Shown here piece after piece: positions 1 through 11,594 of a stretch of 64,000 nucleotides of DNA. The position numbers and the translations under genes are program-made. The stretch is from Tridacna crocea (taxonomy: Eukaryota > Mollusca > Bivalvia > Cardiida > Cardiidae), in assembly GCA_943736015.1 (NCBI GenBank), contig OX031072.1:6103501-6167500 (forward strand), in the 5' to 3' direction. Every line of letters starts with the position of its first letter. Within the stretch, counting starts at the first letter, position 1. The notes beneath the pieces are model-generated. The model was given only the letters and a program-made list of their open reading frames with translations, had not been told where the DNA came from and made no database searches.

Positions 1-642
1 TTCTTCCCCTTCAAAAGCACACCTGGGACAAACAGGTGTGCTTCTGCAGTTACTTTCATGATGGCCGTACCGTTGACACCTATAACAGCGCAACGGATTA
101 GGCACATAAACATCGACCTTGACTGATTGAAATCCTACTTTAATTGAAGTTGGAAGAGTTGGAGTAGAGAATGTCAAGATGTAGGTATGTGTATCTCTAC
201 GAATGCCATTCCTGAGAACTGAAATTCTCTTCACATCAGACACAGCCTGGATTTTAAGATTTGATTTGATTTCCTCCAAAGAGTCACAGAAGCTTAATTC
301 TTTGCATCTAATGACTCCTTTGGAGGTGTTTAGGGTCTTGTGAGGAAAGATTTTGACATCAAGATTGAAAAGTTTCTTGTGTCCAAGTAGGTTTCTGACT
401 TGTTGTTGCGAGAAGCACTCAACAAGCAAAGTTTCATTTTTAAGCTTTTTAACAGATTTTGGGGTTCCTAAAATTGCTGAGATGGATTTTTCAATAATAA
501 AAGGAGAAAGTTTTGTAACAGGTTTGGAAGAGTCAATAGATTCAATTACTAAAAAACGGGCAAATGTTGTTGAAGATCTTGAATATTCTGACTCTGAATC
601 AGAATCGGAGAGTACACGCTTGGCCTTTTTTTGAGAAGCCAT
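1..642 (-). CDS. Non-LTR retrotransposon ORF1 (gag-like), partial
   Basis: An uninterrupted reading frame starts at the ATG at 642 and runs off the left edge, giving at least 214 residues. It opens with a basic then acidic Ser/Asp/Glu-rich tail. At residues 186-199 there is a CCHC zinc knuckle of the form C-X2-C-X4-H-X4-C (C186, C189, H194, C199). A second Cys pair at C205 and C208 begins another knuckle cut by the window edge. Zinc-knuckle ORF1 proteins of this kind are known in Jockey/I/CR1-group retrotransposons, where they bind element RNA and act as chaperones. The frame has no stop or frameshift, so this copy may be fairly young. The partner ORF2 would lie left of the window. I cannot tell whether it belongs to the same family as the reverse transcriptase at the right edge. 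Confidence 0.75.
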   Translation of the reverse strand, partial: MASQKKAKRVLSDSDSESEYSRSSTTFARFLVIESIDSSKPVTKLSPFIIEKSISAILGTPKSVKKLKNETLLVECFSQQQVRNLLGHKKLFNLDVKIFPHKTLNTSKGVIRCKELSFCDSLEEIKSNLKIQAVSDVKRISVLRNGIRRDTHTYILTFSTPTLPTSIKVGFQSVKVDVYVPNPLRCYRCQRYGHHESNCRSTPVCPRCAFEGEE

Positions 643-1250
643 AGTTGTTGTTGAATATTCATCACCGATGTTCCCCACCCGCCTCGGAGCCCAACAAGGG
701 GACATGATCTGGGGAAACCTAACTCAGATCATGACAAGGATACATCGGTGATATACTCGAAGTGAAAGGGCTAGACTGGACAAATGTAGGCCCGCAGAAT
801 GTCATACCAAGCATAGACTGTCTTTAGGCATTTACAAGTGTCAATCAAACACCAAGCTTTCACCCGATTAGCCCATGAGCCACCGCCTTCTAGGGTATTG
901 ACATACAGAACTGATGGCAGAGAAATGGTGTATCTGTGTACGTATGTGTGAAAGAAAACAAAGAGAAACACCCTAGGGCACGGCGTGACCAGCCGGTTGA
1001 TCAGAACGGGCCTTTCTGACCCCTCGTTTAGTTCAGTTCAAGGCCGAAGTGGTGTGTTGTGTAAACAAAGCTATCAAAGGGCCGAGCTCTGAATCCACTC
1101 AACCACCAGGATCCCGTCATCAAACGACACGAGTTGCAGCCTACGGCAAACAGGCAGGCACAGTGGGGGGGTCTTACCCCTTCTATAGTGCGACAGCTGA
1201 GCTATTTCTATCCCCCCGCCCAGCTGGGGGCCTCTACAGCTGGTGAGCAG
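643..1250 (-). other. Possible 5' UTR/internal promoter of the ORF1 retrotransposon
   Basis: This stretch directly upstream of the ORF1 start is more G+C-rich than the surrounding DNA and has no coding signal of its own. Non-LTR elements with an ORF1 usually carry a G+C-rich 5' UTR with internal promoter activity, so this is the obvious candidate. I see no target-site duplication, so the outer limit is a guess. Confidence 0.3.
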
Positions 1251-2479
1251 AAACGCTGTTTAATTTCAATAAAAAAAAATAGCATGGTACAGAAAATCGG
1301 TCAAGATTTGTGTATACAAGGATAAATTACTGGTCGAAATGTATGGTGTTACTGAAAAAAAGAAACGCGGAGGTTTGTGTTTCTCTGGTTTTTTCGGTAT
1401 CTGAACATTGATTGGAAGAGAACTGGCTGCCGATCGAAGCTGTAAACAATGGCGGTGCGTCACGGAAATTTACCGTTGCTTTACGCCTAGAGTCGAATAC
1501 AGTGTAACTTGTATATAGGCTGCGACCTCCGTCTGAAAATTGAGGCTGCAACAGTGAAACCTTCATTTTCTTTTGTTTTCCTCAGTATACGCAGGTCAAA
1601 TATAGTCAAGAGACAGAATGCATGATTATTATACGAATCTACCCGAGTAAATAACGGATATCGAAAATCTTCTATTCAAAAAACGGAAACGACGAGTCTG
1701 TTTAGATGGAAGGCCGCAACTCAGCAAAATGCATTTTCTATCGATTGTAATCTAAGCAACCTTCTAACCATCAGGCGCAATATTTGGTATGAAGATATAA
1801 GAATGACTGTATTTTGATAAAATCGAAATGAGTTAAAATTGGCTTAAAATGAGTATAAGGGCCTTTTTACTTTCTGTGCCACTGTTCGATTAAAATATGA
1901 CCGGTAGAGTAACAGGGGATGGACTGGAGTAAAATTTACGTAGCCTAATTGTTGTTTTTACCCCAAAAGGAAAAATCGTAAGATGGAATAGACGATTTGC
2001 CAATTAGATTTGATATAAGCGATATTTCCATTTTATCGTAAGCGGTGCACCAGACGTATCACGTGACACCGGAAAATCATAGCATTATTTCAATAACAAA
2101 TGCAGTATTCCTGTTCGCAAATCCTTTAAATTTGGACAAATTCATGACTGAAAATGAAGAGGCATAGCAAGAAATCTATGGAAATCAATTCTAACACAAT
2201 TCAAACATATTTCATGATATTGCATTCGAAAAAAATAATCATATACAGACAAAATATGCATTTTATGAAATCGTATTGAAATAAAGGGCATGTAGAGACT
2301 AAGAATGGACTTACCCTCTGAAACCTGTATAAAATTCATAATCCTGACCATTAATGATCACTAAAGGGGTAAATTAATATGAATCAAAAGATTAGAAGAG
2401 TCAATTAATGTAACACGTGTGTGCTAATCTATAAGAAGCAAGTACATTACAGCTATCCTAAAGGTCACCCACCCTGCAG

Positions 2480-3420
2480 TGCGGTACCGAGATCAAAGGA
2501 ATACCGATTTAACCCTTCACCCATTTTTTTTTTTTTTTTTAGTTAGACTTCATTAGATACATATTTTTAAATACTCAAAATGAAGCTTGAAGAAGTTATG
2601 GAAGGTCTGAAATTTGTTCTGAAGCCATATTTCTTTTGTTCATGATCTATAACATGAATTATTCGTCAACTGGTACATGCCTGAAAGTGCAACTAAAATG
2701 TTTGATAATAGTGCTTTAAAATCAGTAAATGGCCCGTCCCCGTCTTTCTGAAGACACTGGACAGATAATCAACCTTTTCTAGTAACCAACCTTTTCCCTT
2801 GCTATCCTTCCTAAAGAAAATTTCATTTTAAGCCACATTCAAATTGTTTTCTGCAAAGGCTTTCAATTTGGGCAAGTCTCAAATTTTTGTTTCGTAAAGA
2901 GTTGGTGAAAGATTCAGTGTTGTAAAAAATGGGGTGTAGGGGGATAACATCAATATATTAACTGCAGAAGACCGTTCCTATTTTTATGTCTGATTATTCA
3001 ACCAATGTTTGCGAAGTTTGTAACGTACAGACTCGTCGTCCAGGAATCTGTGGTTTGATTTATTTAAACTATTAATGTGATAATTTTTCAAAAAAATCCT
3101 TCCAGTATCTGCTAAAAGACAGACACAGTCTACCAACACAAAACTTGGACATCAAACATTTTGAATTTATAGCAAAAACCTTAATTTGAAATAACATTTT
3201 TTAAAAATCTGTATATTTGCATGTTTGCCATGTTCATGTCAACTACCATATAAGTTAGCTATCGTAATAACAAAGTTTAATTCAAATTTCAAACCTTCCA
3301 TTCCCTCTAGAAGAAAAGATGTTAGAGATTCATTTTTAGGAAGTGAATACGTGCTATACTTGTTTTCATTGAAAAGCTAGTAAAGGGTTAGCTGGGTGTT
3401 CGTTTGATCTCGGTATTTCA
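2480..3420. repeat. Decayed TTAA-type element with inverted flanks
   Basis: A 13-base word (TACCGAGATCAAA) at 2485-2497 recurs inverted at 3403-3415. Just inside lie TTAACCCTT at about 2510 and AAGGGTTA at about 3383, matching the termini of the TTAA fold-back family. The interior includes a poly-T run at 2524-2541 and, at about 2745-2915, a strongly decayed fold-back copy in reverse orientation. No coding frame is visible. Confidence 0.35.
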
Positions 3421-3823
3421 CCGTCAAATTGGATGATTTATATGAAAAGCTGCTGTGTTCTTTTTAGGCACCGACTAACTCACAAGTGTCATAATTAAGT
3501 GTTTGTCCCATTTAGTCTTACGTTGATCACTTGTAAAAGTTTGGAATTGTTAAAATCTGTGACGGAGGGTAAGTCTGTTCTAATTACTGTCGCTAAAAGA
3601 TGCATTTTTCTGCCCGAACTTTTTTTTCAAATGCATTATTATGTAACCTAGGTTAACAGGTCCCACTTTAACGGTATATTTGCACTAATTTCTTTAGGAA
3701 TGGAGGTTTTTTTTTTAGTTAAACATTGTCTTACTAAATGAATTATATGCCACTTCTAAAGCGGATAGTAATACCTCAAAACTTATTTCAAAGGAATATC
3801 TCGAGAAAAAAAAATCTCCCTAT

Positions 3824-3930
3824 AGGATAATGTAGATCTTGGATCAGACTGCACGTTCTTCCTAGTGTGATCTGAATCTATATTGTCCGCAAAAGGTCAT
3901 TGAGTCGCGCTTGGCAGCCGAAGGGTTAAT
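3824..3930. repeat. GATC-hairpin repeat, decayed copy
   Basis: The arms read like TGTAGATCTTGGATCAGACTG and a diverged partner ending near a TTGTCCGCAAAAGG segment and AGGGTTAA. The same arms occur at 9700, 11600, 14442, 43856, 48134 and 52826. Confidence 0.5.
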
Positions 3931-5570
3931 GCAGTCTGCATACAAAAAGCTCTATCAACACGCCCGGCAGGAGACAGCGCTTATGATACCGCTTTACTCT
4001 CTGAAGTCTACCGTAAAATTGATACAACAAGTTTTTTTTGTGCGTGTCTTCGAAAAAGATAACTGATAAAACTACCGACACGGCCGTTTAATGTGTTTTG
4101 TCTTATTTATCGCATTTAGGGTGTAATCCATTTAAAAAATATGACCCTTTCACTATTCGGGTATATACAAGATTGGGAAAGATTGTCCGGTGGAAAGGGA
4201 AGTAACTCGTGGTGACGCGTCAGTAACGGTATTTGGCAAATGGTGTATTCCGTGTGATCGATATTCACAATTTTCATTTACCATTGTACAGTTTGATTTC
4301 ATAATATACGGGCCATGGATTTATATTGATAAAATCGAATGTTACCCATTAAGATAAGTTATCTCATAAAGTTTTTTTTTTTATCGTTTTTCGAATGTTC
4401 CTTTCGGCCTCGGACTACATCTGGTAGGTGAATAGGCAAACCCGTTCGCGAAGTACCAAAGAAATTTAAATTTCCCATATTTTGATAGAAAGACAGTCGA
4501 TGATTAGTGAAACACTTTCAAAACATGAATTTTTCCCATTTGATATAAGTTTGTCTTTTAGAATATACAGGAGAGCAATAATATTGTATTTCCAAAAGCC
4601 CTGATGCTATTTTTGTTCCATGAAGTGTCGAACAACGCTTTCGAAATCTCCAAATGGGCATTGGTAGCACGCGAATGTCGTGCAACTGAAATATAATATA
4701 GACAAAGTGTTTTTTTTTTAAAGCAGGTAAATGGTATGTAACACAAATATCAAAAGACAAAGTCTTTCCAGTTCATATGTCTAGACCACAGATACTGTCA
4801 AATTTTATGTCTAAACCGTACAGAATATAAAGCTTATGTCTGTGTCTAAACCGTTCAGAAAACAACGTGTCTACACCGCTTTGTGTGTATATGTTGATGT
4901 GGACTACACCGCTGCATTAGCGATATACAAAACACATGTTTTTGGGTCTTTCTAGACATATTTCACAAAAATTACCCTTATCATTGGAAAGCGCATGATG
5001 AATACCTACAGAAACAACAATCTTCATCCACTGCATTGGCTTATTTTCCGTTCTATAACTAAAAACGATGCAAGTTCCTCACTTCAAATTTAAATTTTAC
5101 CGAATGGCAATGTTTACGCCGATATAACGTATCGAATAATGGCACTGGCTCTTTGCTATAAAGTACCGAGGATTACCACATCATTCCCCCACAATAAATT
5201 ATAAGTATCATGACTCGAAGGTTTCAAAAAAAAAGTTATTGGTTATAAAATGTGACACCCACCTTTCTCCATGTAAACAGTCCGCCATCTTGGAAGTGAC
5301 TACACATTTCGTACCGTACAGCTTACAACACAGTGATATCGAAATATCATAAACCCTGTCTGCGCCATGACGCGGAAACATGGTCCTTTGCGGACGGAAT
5401 AGATTAAGATTAGATTGCAAGAATGTGCAGTTTGATCTTGGGTCTATACCGCCCGCACGTTTTGTCAATCCTATAAGATAAGAAAAGAAGATAATCTTTC
5501 TGAAGTATTAGATTGTATTCTCAGCGGTAGGAGGAGGTCGAGGTTTTATATAAAGTATTGACAGACAGAG
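3931..5570. other. No gene recognised
   Basis: This is A+T-rich DNA. I find no credible exon, RNA gene or intact repeat. Around 4775-4920 there are loosely repeated words related to GTCTAAACCG, which may be a decayed tandem repeat. Confidence 0.5.
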
Positions 5571-5800
5571 TTAACCCAAATTAACGCACAATCCCTACTT
5601 TTTACGACTCTGAGAAAGAAGCCTTTTGAAAACGTTGTGGTAAAAGGAGAAAATGCTGGTAACCAGCATTTTCTCCTTTTCCCACAATGTTTTCTACCTT
5701 ACTGGAAAAAATTTCAATGGTTGAGTTTCGTTTATTTTGTCGTCTGCAAATGCATCAAATTTGGACCAGTGTAATATTTTGTCGTCTGGGAAAGAGTTAA
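5571..5800 (-). mobile_element. TTAA fold-back element, family A
   Basis: Bounded by TTAAC at the left and GAGTTAA at the right. The core is a palindrome centred on GCTGGTAACCAGC at about 5653-5665. The arms match the other family A copies in inverted orientation. There is no coding capacity, so it would depend on a transposase elsewhere. The TTAA ends suggest a piggyBac-like system, which is inference. Confidence 0.8.
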
Positions 5801-6045
5801 AAATTAAGGCTGCACAACCATACAGTAATATGAATATACCGATTAGCTTCTTCAGTTCAAGGTATATGAGACCTTTTCAGATGATTGAAAATGCAATCCT
5901 CTGGAACAGAGAGGGAATTTCATGTTCTAGGCATAACTAAATTGAGCACACTGTATAAATGTATATCCAAGATCAAAGTGCACCGTCGGTGTAGTCTGAT
6001 CGTGATCTATGACCTATAGCGCTGAATTGCTGGATTAGCAGTGGG

Positions 6046-6241
6046 GCCCGCATTCACCAACCATTCTTAAGAATGTTCTTGGTCATATTTTCCAGAATTT
6101 TCCATATTTGAAAGTAACACGGCTTCTGATTGGCTAAACCATTTGGTTTAACCAATCAAAAGTTGTGTTACTTTCAACCTTTGAATATCTTGGAGAATAA
6201 GACCAAGAGTATTCTCAAAAATGGTTGGTAAATACAGGCCC
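6046..6241. mobile_element. Palindromic MITE, family D
   Basis: About 196 bp, forming one long imperfect hairpin. The ends are GGGCCCGCATTCACCAACC-like on the left and GGTTGGTAAATACAGGCCC on the right. The middle is a near-exact inverted pair around AACCATTTGGTT. Partial copies lie at 7561-7722 and 42053-42127. Confidence 0.75.
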
Positions 6242-6296
6242 TAAGATCTTTGTACTTGAAGAACTTTTGACAACAGTTTTGGTTTCCCACAATGTT

Positions 6297-6525
6297 TTAA
6301 CCCTTTACCCCATAAGGCATTTCTATAGCATCTCTAATTGACCCTAAATAACAGCAAGGATGAAGCCGTTTCTTATGTGCAAATGACACCTTTTGATAGC
6401 ATAGAAAACATTGTGACAAAAGGTGAAATTGCTCGTCACGAGCAATTTCACCTTTTGCCACAATTTTTTCCAAAGGCTCCTACAAGCAATGTGTTGAAAT
6501 GAGTATCTGTGGAGTAAATGGTTAA
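6297..6525. mobile_element. TTAA fold-back element, family B
   Basis: It starts with TTAACCCTTTACCCCA and ends with a diverged AATGGTTAA. The palindromic core is centred on GCTCGTCACGAGC. Its sister copy at 47730-47958 lies in the opposite orientation. The core matches family A except for four paired substitutions (see findings). Confidence 0.8.
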
Positions 6526-6605
6526 AAAGCTTTCTTCTTCAGGGTCGTTGAAACCTTGGGTTGTCCGGAAAGGGTATAAGCTATATATGATTATCTGTGT
6601 ATTAC

Positions 6606-7451
6606 CTGAATCGCTGATGGGATGTCTCTATTCGACCACTGACTTCGACCTTTCCTCCTAATTCTATAACCCAAAGATACATCCGTGTCTGTTTCCACAA
6701 ATTCCGGAACTTCAATATATTCGGAATCACTCGGTGGAGAACGTGGTCGTTTGGTCACAAAAGTTTTGTTTTGCCGCTCTTTATTGGCTTTTTGCTTAAA
6801 ATGCATTTGTTGCTGTTCATTGACATACTCTTGCACTCTTGACACATTTGTTCGATTCAATGGTTCATCTTCTCGCCTCTTTCTATCTTCAATCATTTTC
6901 TCTGCCTTATTCAAAATGTTGGCACGATACTCCCGCGAGATTTTATTAATAGCGGCGTGTTCTTTCATTTTATCATCTGTTTCCTCGCGCTCAAAAAGTC
7001 CCTTTTCTTGATTTGCAAAGGAGTCGTACAAGTCTGTTCGGAATGTATCAGGATTGTCAGTTCTACCGTATCTCTCTGTGAAATAATATTTAGGTCCTTC
7101 CGGGTCAACCCTGTTACCGGAAGTAGCATGTGACCTTTCACTGTACCTTGAATGCTGTTGTGAGGATCGCTCTTTCAATTGAAGTTCAAGTATTTTTCTT
7201 TCGTTCTCTTCCAGCTGTTTAATTCTCTTCTCGAGTAACCGTCTCCTTTCTTCGGAAGTAAGAATGTCGGGATTTTCCGGGGTTATGTTGCCGTCACCTT
7301 CATCTCCGGAAGTGTAACCATGGCTATAGTTTGGTCGCCTTGGAGACAGAGAGTTGCCGCGTCGTTTTCGTCTGTCGGCTGATTCAGCTCGTAAGTTTGC
7401 TAAACGATGGTATTCTTTTTGTCTTTTGTACCTCTCTTGGTATTGGGTCAT
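6606..7451 (-). CDS. Coiled-coil protein exon, unknown function
   Basis: This is a 282-codon exon starting at the ATG at 7451 and ending at a good donor (CAG|GTAATA, donor GT at 6604-6605) in phase 0. A strong acceptor (pyrimidine run then TTTACAG) places the exon's 5' edge at 7490. The 39 untranslated bases contain an in-frame TAA, so this ATG is the likely start and a 5' UTR exon should lie upstream. The protein is very hydrophilic. Residues about 66-97 are a Glu/Lys/Arg-rich predicted coiled coil, and residues about 150-230 are again charged and helical. There are basic Arg-rich patches and Ser-Pro sites (SLSPRRP, RSPPSDS). I see no signal peptide or membrane segment. Composition suggests a cytoskeletal, centrosomal or ciliary coiled-coil protein, but I do not recognise the family. 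Downstream exons were not found in the window. Confidence 0.6.
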
Positions 7452-7560
7452 ACTTGTTCAATTGTTTTATGTAAAATGGTGAGTTCTCTTCTGTAAAGTA
7501 AAGAAAGATGCAAATATGAATCAATCACAATACGTCACTTCATACAGGAAACCTTGACTC

Positions 7561-7722
7561 ATATTTACTGACCATTCTTAGTGTCATTCTTAGTCTAATT
7601 TGAAGTCGAACAGTTTATCATATAGTTATCGCTTAGTTTAGCCTATCAGAGACTGTGTTACTTTCAACATCTAGAATAAGCCCAAGAATGCAATTAAGAA
7701 TAGCTGGTGAATACGGGCCCAG
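7561..7722. repeat. Family D MITE, decayed copy
   Basis: It keeps the GACCATTCTTAG end, the TGTGTTACTTTCAAC middle segment and the GGTGAATACGGGCCC end of the copy at 6046-6241. The central hairpin has largely decayed. Confidence 0.55.
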
Positions 7723-7763
7723 GTATTCATGCTATGAAGAATGTAAAGCATTCCGTAGCCATT

Positions 7764-7947
7764 TTAACTCTTTAAAGAACGACAAAATTTTAGACTACTC
7801 CAAATTGAAAGCGTTTGCAGACGCCAAAATAAATGTTACTCAAAAATTGAAACAAGACTTTAGAATAGTTGAAAACGTTGTGGGAAAAGGAAAAAATGCT
7901 GCTTACCAGCATTTTCTCCTTTTCCCCACAATGTTTTTAGAAGGCTG
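7764..7947 (+). mobile_element. TTAA fold-back element, family A, 3' end missing
   Basis: The left arm is clear from TTAACTC through the GACTACTCCAAATTGAAAGC segment. The palindromic core is at about 7868-7938. The right terminal arm is missing and the sequence runs directly into a different hairpin at 7948. Confidence 0.7.
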
Positions 7948-7998
7948 AAGGTATCGACCTTTATCAGCCTGTGCAGTCCTTGCAGGCTGACATGGGTT
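7946..7998. repeat. AGGCTGACC-type hairpin repeat fragment
   Basis: Contains CAGCCTGTGCAGTCC followed by GCAGGCTGACATGGGTT, a small fold-back related to those at 15362, 20155 and 57883. Confidence 0.45.
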
Positions 7999-8639
7999 AA
8001 AATAACTCGCTATCTTTAATTTTCTGCAGATTCCACGTCACGATTTAGTTGCTTGTTCAACAAAATGAATTGTTAGAAGAGCCGTAATTTCGCTATGGAC
8101 ACAAAAATGCACAAGAATCCCTTTTACCAGAGAATTGCCCTGGAAATAAAGACTAGAATCATTATACGATCTACTGGTTATTACGGTCCATTAGTTGGTT
8201 GATTTCGACAATGGATTTTATGGAACCATAGTCAAGTGATGACTGACTTGGTAGAATGAATCTGTTGTCTGCGTATGTCATATTCTTCGAAGATTCGACC
8301 TGTCTAATATGACCCATCACTCTCCCCGATATCGGGGAGATGGTAGTATTTGGCGCTTTAAAATAGCAATGGAGTAAATAGCTTTTGTCAATACGTTTGA
8401 GGAGAAATGAGGCCTGCTTTAGCTCCAGATTTCTGTAAACTGCTAATCATAGCTGAGTGAATCGCACGAGGTAGCGTTTCATTGAGTAAACGTTAATTTT
8501 AGTTTGAAATTCAAAGTAACGGTTGTCGGGTAGGAAAGTGGCTAGGTTCTGTATCCAGGATGCCCAAATTAGGTAGATGAGTATCTATAGAATGCCATCT
8601 AGCGGGAGATAATGAGAATGAATCACGAGGATGCATTAC

Positions 8640-8682
8640 CCTCCCCCCCCCCCCCACACACACACACTCCCCCCCCCCACCC
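8640..8682. repeat. C-rich low-complexity tract
   Basis: Two long runs of C separated by an (AC)n stretch. Reading frames across it are artefacts. Confidence 0.85.
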
Positions 8683-8867
8683 TGTCAGAGCACCTCTGCC
8701 CTCAACGTTGGCCTTTTACCAGTCTACAACTTCAGACAGATTTAACCCTTTCAGCGACACCGGTCGAAATTTTGGGGATTTTGCGGTCGGTATAAATCAA
8801 AAATCAGACTTCAGAAAATGTGCATTCTGATCTCCGATTATTGCCACGCTTCTTTCTGACCCTCAGC

Positions 8868-8942
8868 GTAATACATGGATCCGTGGAAATCGATATTTGA
8901 CCAATCGGGTCATCGCATTTATTCTACCCGATGTGCAGTCTT
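8868..8942. repeat. Dispersed repeat, inverted match at 33998-34075
   Basis: The words ATGGATCCGTGGAAATCGAT and GACCAATCGGGTCATCGCAT recur in inverted orientation near 34000-34070 with few changes. It may be the end of a larger transposon; nothing coding is seen. Confidence 0.5.
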
Positions 8943-9031
8943 GGAGTCTGCTATTTCGGTCGTTGGAACAGGTCGGGTTTACATATCAGCCTCTAAAAGA
9001 CTTAAACATTTATACCAAACATTCCCGAGTT

Positions 9032-9240
9032 GTAACGCCCCTGACAGTAGAGGCTTTTGAAAACATTGTGGGAAAAGAAGAAAATGCTGGTAACCAGCAT
9101 TTTCTTCTTTTCCCACAATGTTTTCCGCTCTTCCAAATCTACATGTAGATACCATCATTTAAAACATGTTTGTTCTGTCGTCTACAAAATGCTCTCAATC
9201 TGGATGAGGCTAAAATTTTGTGGTGTATGAAGACTTAACA
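9032..9240 (-). mobile_element. TTAA fold-back element, family A
   Basis: The palindromic core is centred on GCTGGTAACCAGC near 9092, with a paired GAAGAA/TTCTTC change in the two arms relative to the usual GGAGAA/TTCTCC. The right arm (TGTCGTCTACAAAATGC) is recognisable; the left terminal arm is mostly gone. Confidence 0.65.
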
Positions 9241-9699
9241 CAAGATGAACTTACCAGTTTGTACTTCAGTCTCATAGTTGACTACTCCAGCATAATAAAC
9301 ATTCCGAAATCACACAGGATAAACTATAAAACACAAACTTTTAAACTATTGCAAGAACGTTTCCTGGTTTCCGGATACCAGGTGTTTTCTTTCTATTCCA
9401 TCAAATTTTTAATCGATAAGATATAGTTGGAAACATTCATTAAGAAAATGTCAAAAAGTCAATGATAATATATTTCAATATAGTTAACACTGATTTCTAA
9501 AGAGAGAAATATATCAAACTTCAGTCATGCATTATAGAAGATTTGCGACTTCATTCTTTTCAATTTTGATTTGAACTCTTTTTCTATATATCTATTCGTC
9601 CTTAGACCGTTGAAATACGAAAGGAATATTTCAAGCCAGTAGACTAACAACATTTATTACAAAATCAATGCTGTTTTCAACTGAATATATCAGAACATA

Positions 9700-9806
9700 T
9701 CGGAGAGTGTAGATCTAAGATCAGACTGCACGTTTTGTGCAGTCTGATCTTGATCTACACTGTCCGCAAAAGCTGATTGAAATTGGACGCATCTCGGTTA
9801 GGGTTA
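9700..9806. repeat. GATC-hairpin repeat
   Basis: AGATCAGACTGCACG and CGTGCAGTCTGATCT-like arms face each other at about 9718-9750. These are followed by the CACTGTCCGCAAAAGC segment and a TTAGGGTTAA end shared with other copies. Confidence 0.65.
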
Positions 9807-10136
9807 ATACACAAGTCCAATGCGAGGAGCACATCATTCAAATAAAATTGGACGAGGCATCCAATGAAAAGTCAATATAATTTTTTCTGTCACTTTTTGC
9901 TCCTATCGACCCTCTTTCTTAATGACTGTCTATCCGTCTGTTTGTCTATATTTCCGTCATTCTGTTTCTCTGTCCTATTCCTCTTTCGGTCGGTATATTT
10001 GTATCTGTATATTATTACTCCGTTTCAAAGTTACTCCATATGTCTGTCCGTCTTCTAAACGTATGACTCTCCTTCTGTCTCTCTGTTTCTTTTTTACTTT
10101 CTTTGTCCGTCTTTCAGTCTCTGTCTTTCTCGGCCT

Positions 10137-10145
10137 ACCCCCCCC

Positions 10146-10179
<34 letters not shown>

Positions 10180-10256
10180 ACCCAAACCCCCCCTCTCTCT
10201 CGCTCTCTTTCTCTTTCGCACCCTCCCTCTCACTATATGTCTCCCTGTCTCTCTCT
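10137..10256. repeat. (CT)n microsatellite
   Basis: An interrupted CT/TC tract with C runs, preceded from about 9900 by pyrimidine-rich DNA with repeated TCTGTC words. Confidence 0.9.
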
Positions 10257-10640
10257 CAGAAAGGCAAATGTAAAATTAGAATAGTGTGTATGCCATGGTA
10301 CAACTTTAGATGGTTAAAATTACATGTTAGGTGAAACGTCAAAATAAATAGTGACCAATGAGGCTTATTTTCCATGGCTCGGTTATTGCAGTACCTTAAG
10401 ATGGTGAATAAAATCGAATTACAAATTCACAAAAGAGTAACCCTAATTCTATACATTTGTATGTTCACACCTTCAAATCATATGTAAAAATGTATGGAGA
10501 ATATTGATTGTGAGCGTTTTGTCAAAGAGATAGAGTGACGACAGAAATCAGACATGACTCTGAACAATAAACAACATAACTTTTTTCTTTAGAGATTTTT
10601 TTTGTCGATCATGTTGCTCATGTCTCAAGGTAGATTCCAA

Positions 10641-10873
10641 TTATTTGACTCATTTTACCAAACGACAAAATTTTCGGCTTGTCCAAATCGAAAGCGTTTG
10701 CAGACGACATAATAAAAGTGACTGAAAATTTGAAATTTGTTTTGAGAAAGGTAGAAAACATTGTGGGAAAAGGAGAAAATGCTGGTTACCAGCATTTTCT
10801 CCTTTTCCCACAATGTTTTCTAACGGCTTTTTACTCAGGGTCGTCAAAAGTAAGGATTGTGTGGTAATGTGTT
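10641..10873 (+). mobile_element. TTAA fold-back element, family A
   Basis: A nearly full-length copy with both terminal arms (TTTACCAAACGACAAAATTT on the left, GGATTGTGTGGTAATG on the right) and a perfect-looking palindromic core of about 66 bp centred on GCTGGTTACCAGC. A second, badly decayed copy may follow at 10874-11030. Confidence 0.85.
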
Positions 10874-11448
10874 CACCCTTTATCAGCCGACAAAAAAATC
10901 GTTGAAAACAGACGACGGATTACATTTGTCTCAAATGTTTGAAATTATTATTGGGAAAGTAGCAAACTTTTTACTTACCAGCATTTCCATTTTTTTCTCC
11001 AAAAGTTTTTTAAAAAAAGTTACTAATGAGTTTTCTGAAATTTCAGATACAATTTTGTACAGATGGAAATTCGTTTTGTCAAGGTAGGCGGATTTCATAT
11101 CACATCAATAAGAAAACAGGATTTTTATTGATAGCAAATTAAGGAACGAATTTATATTGGGCGAATGAGTGAGATTGACGAGGGTTGCTTTTTTTTACGT
11201 TTCGAGTGAAAACTATTTCAGATTTTGAAAGCACTGTTACAATTAAAAACAAATAGTTTTTTTTTTCGTAAAGAAGTAACTTTCCATTTGTTACTTTGTC
11301 TTTATCTATTATGTTACCGACGTGCAAATTAATTGGCTCACCATTGCATGTAGCGCATGGTAAGAGCTCACTATATGTATGGCCTAAGCGCCCACCTCTT
11401 CCTTCGTTTGATGTTGGTCCTCTAACCTTTTTGAACCCTCGGCTGCGT

Positions 11449-11585
11449 ATCAGGACAATTGCCTCCCGGACAATTGCCCCCTGAGGACAATTCCCCCCCT
11501 AGGGGGCAATAGCCCGGGGGGAATTGTCCTCAGGGGGCAATGGTCTGGGGGGGATTGTCCTCAGGGGGCAATTGTCCTAGAATCC
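11449..11585. repeat. Alternating direct and inverted GGACAATTG repeats
   Basis: The word GGACAATTGCCCCCTGAGG and close variants occur several times in both orientations within about 130 bp, with C and G runs between. Local strand pairing is possible in many registers. A repeat-derived origin is likely. Confidence 0.7.
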
Positions 11586-11594
11586 CTAGGCTGT

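Noticed and set aside
9864-10284. Frames rich in Ser, Leu and Phe
   Set aside because: They are produced by the pyrimidine-rich tract and (CT)n repeat.
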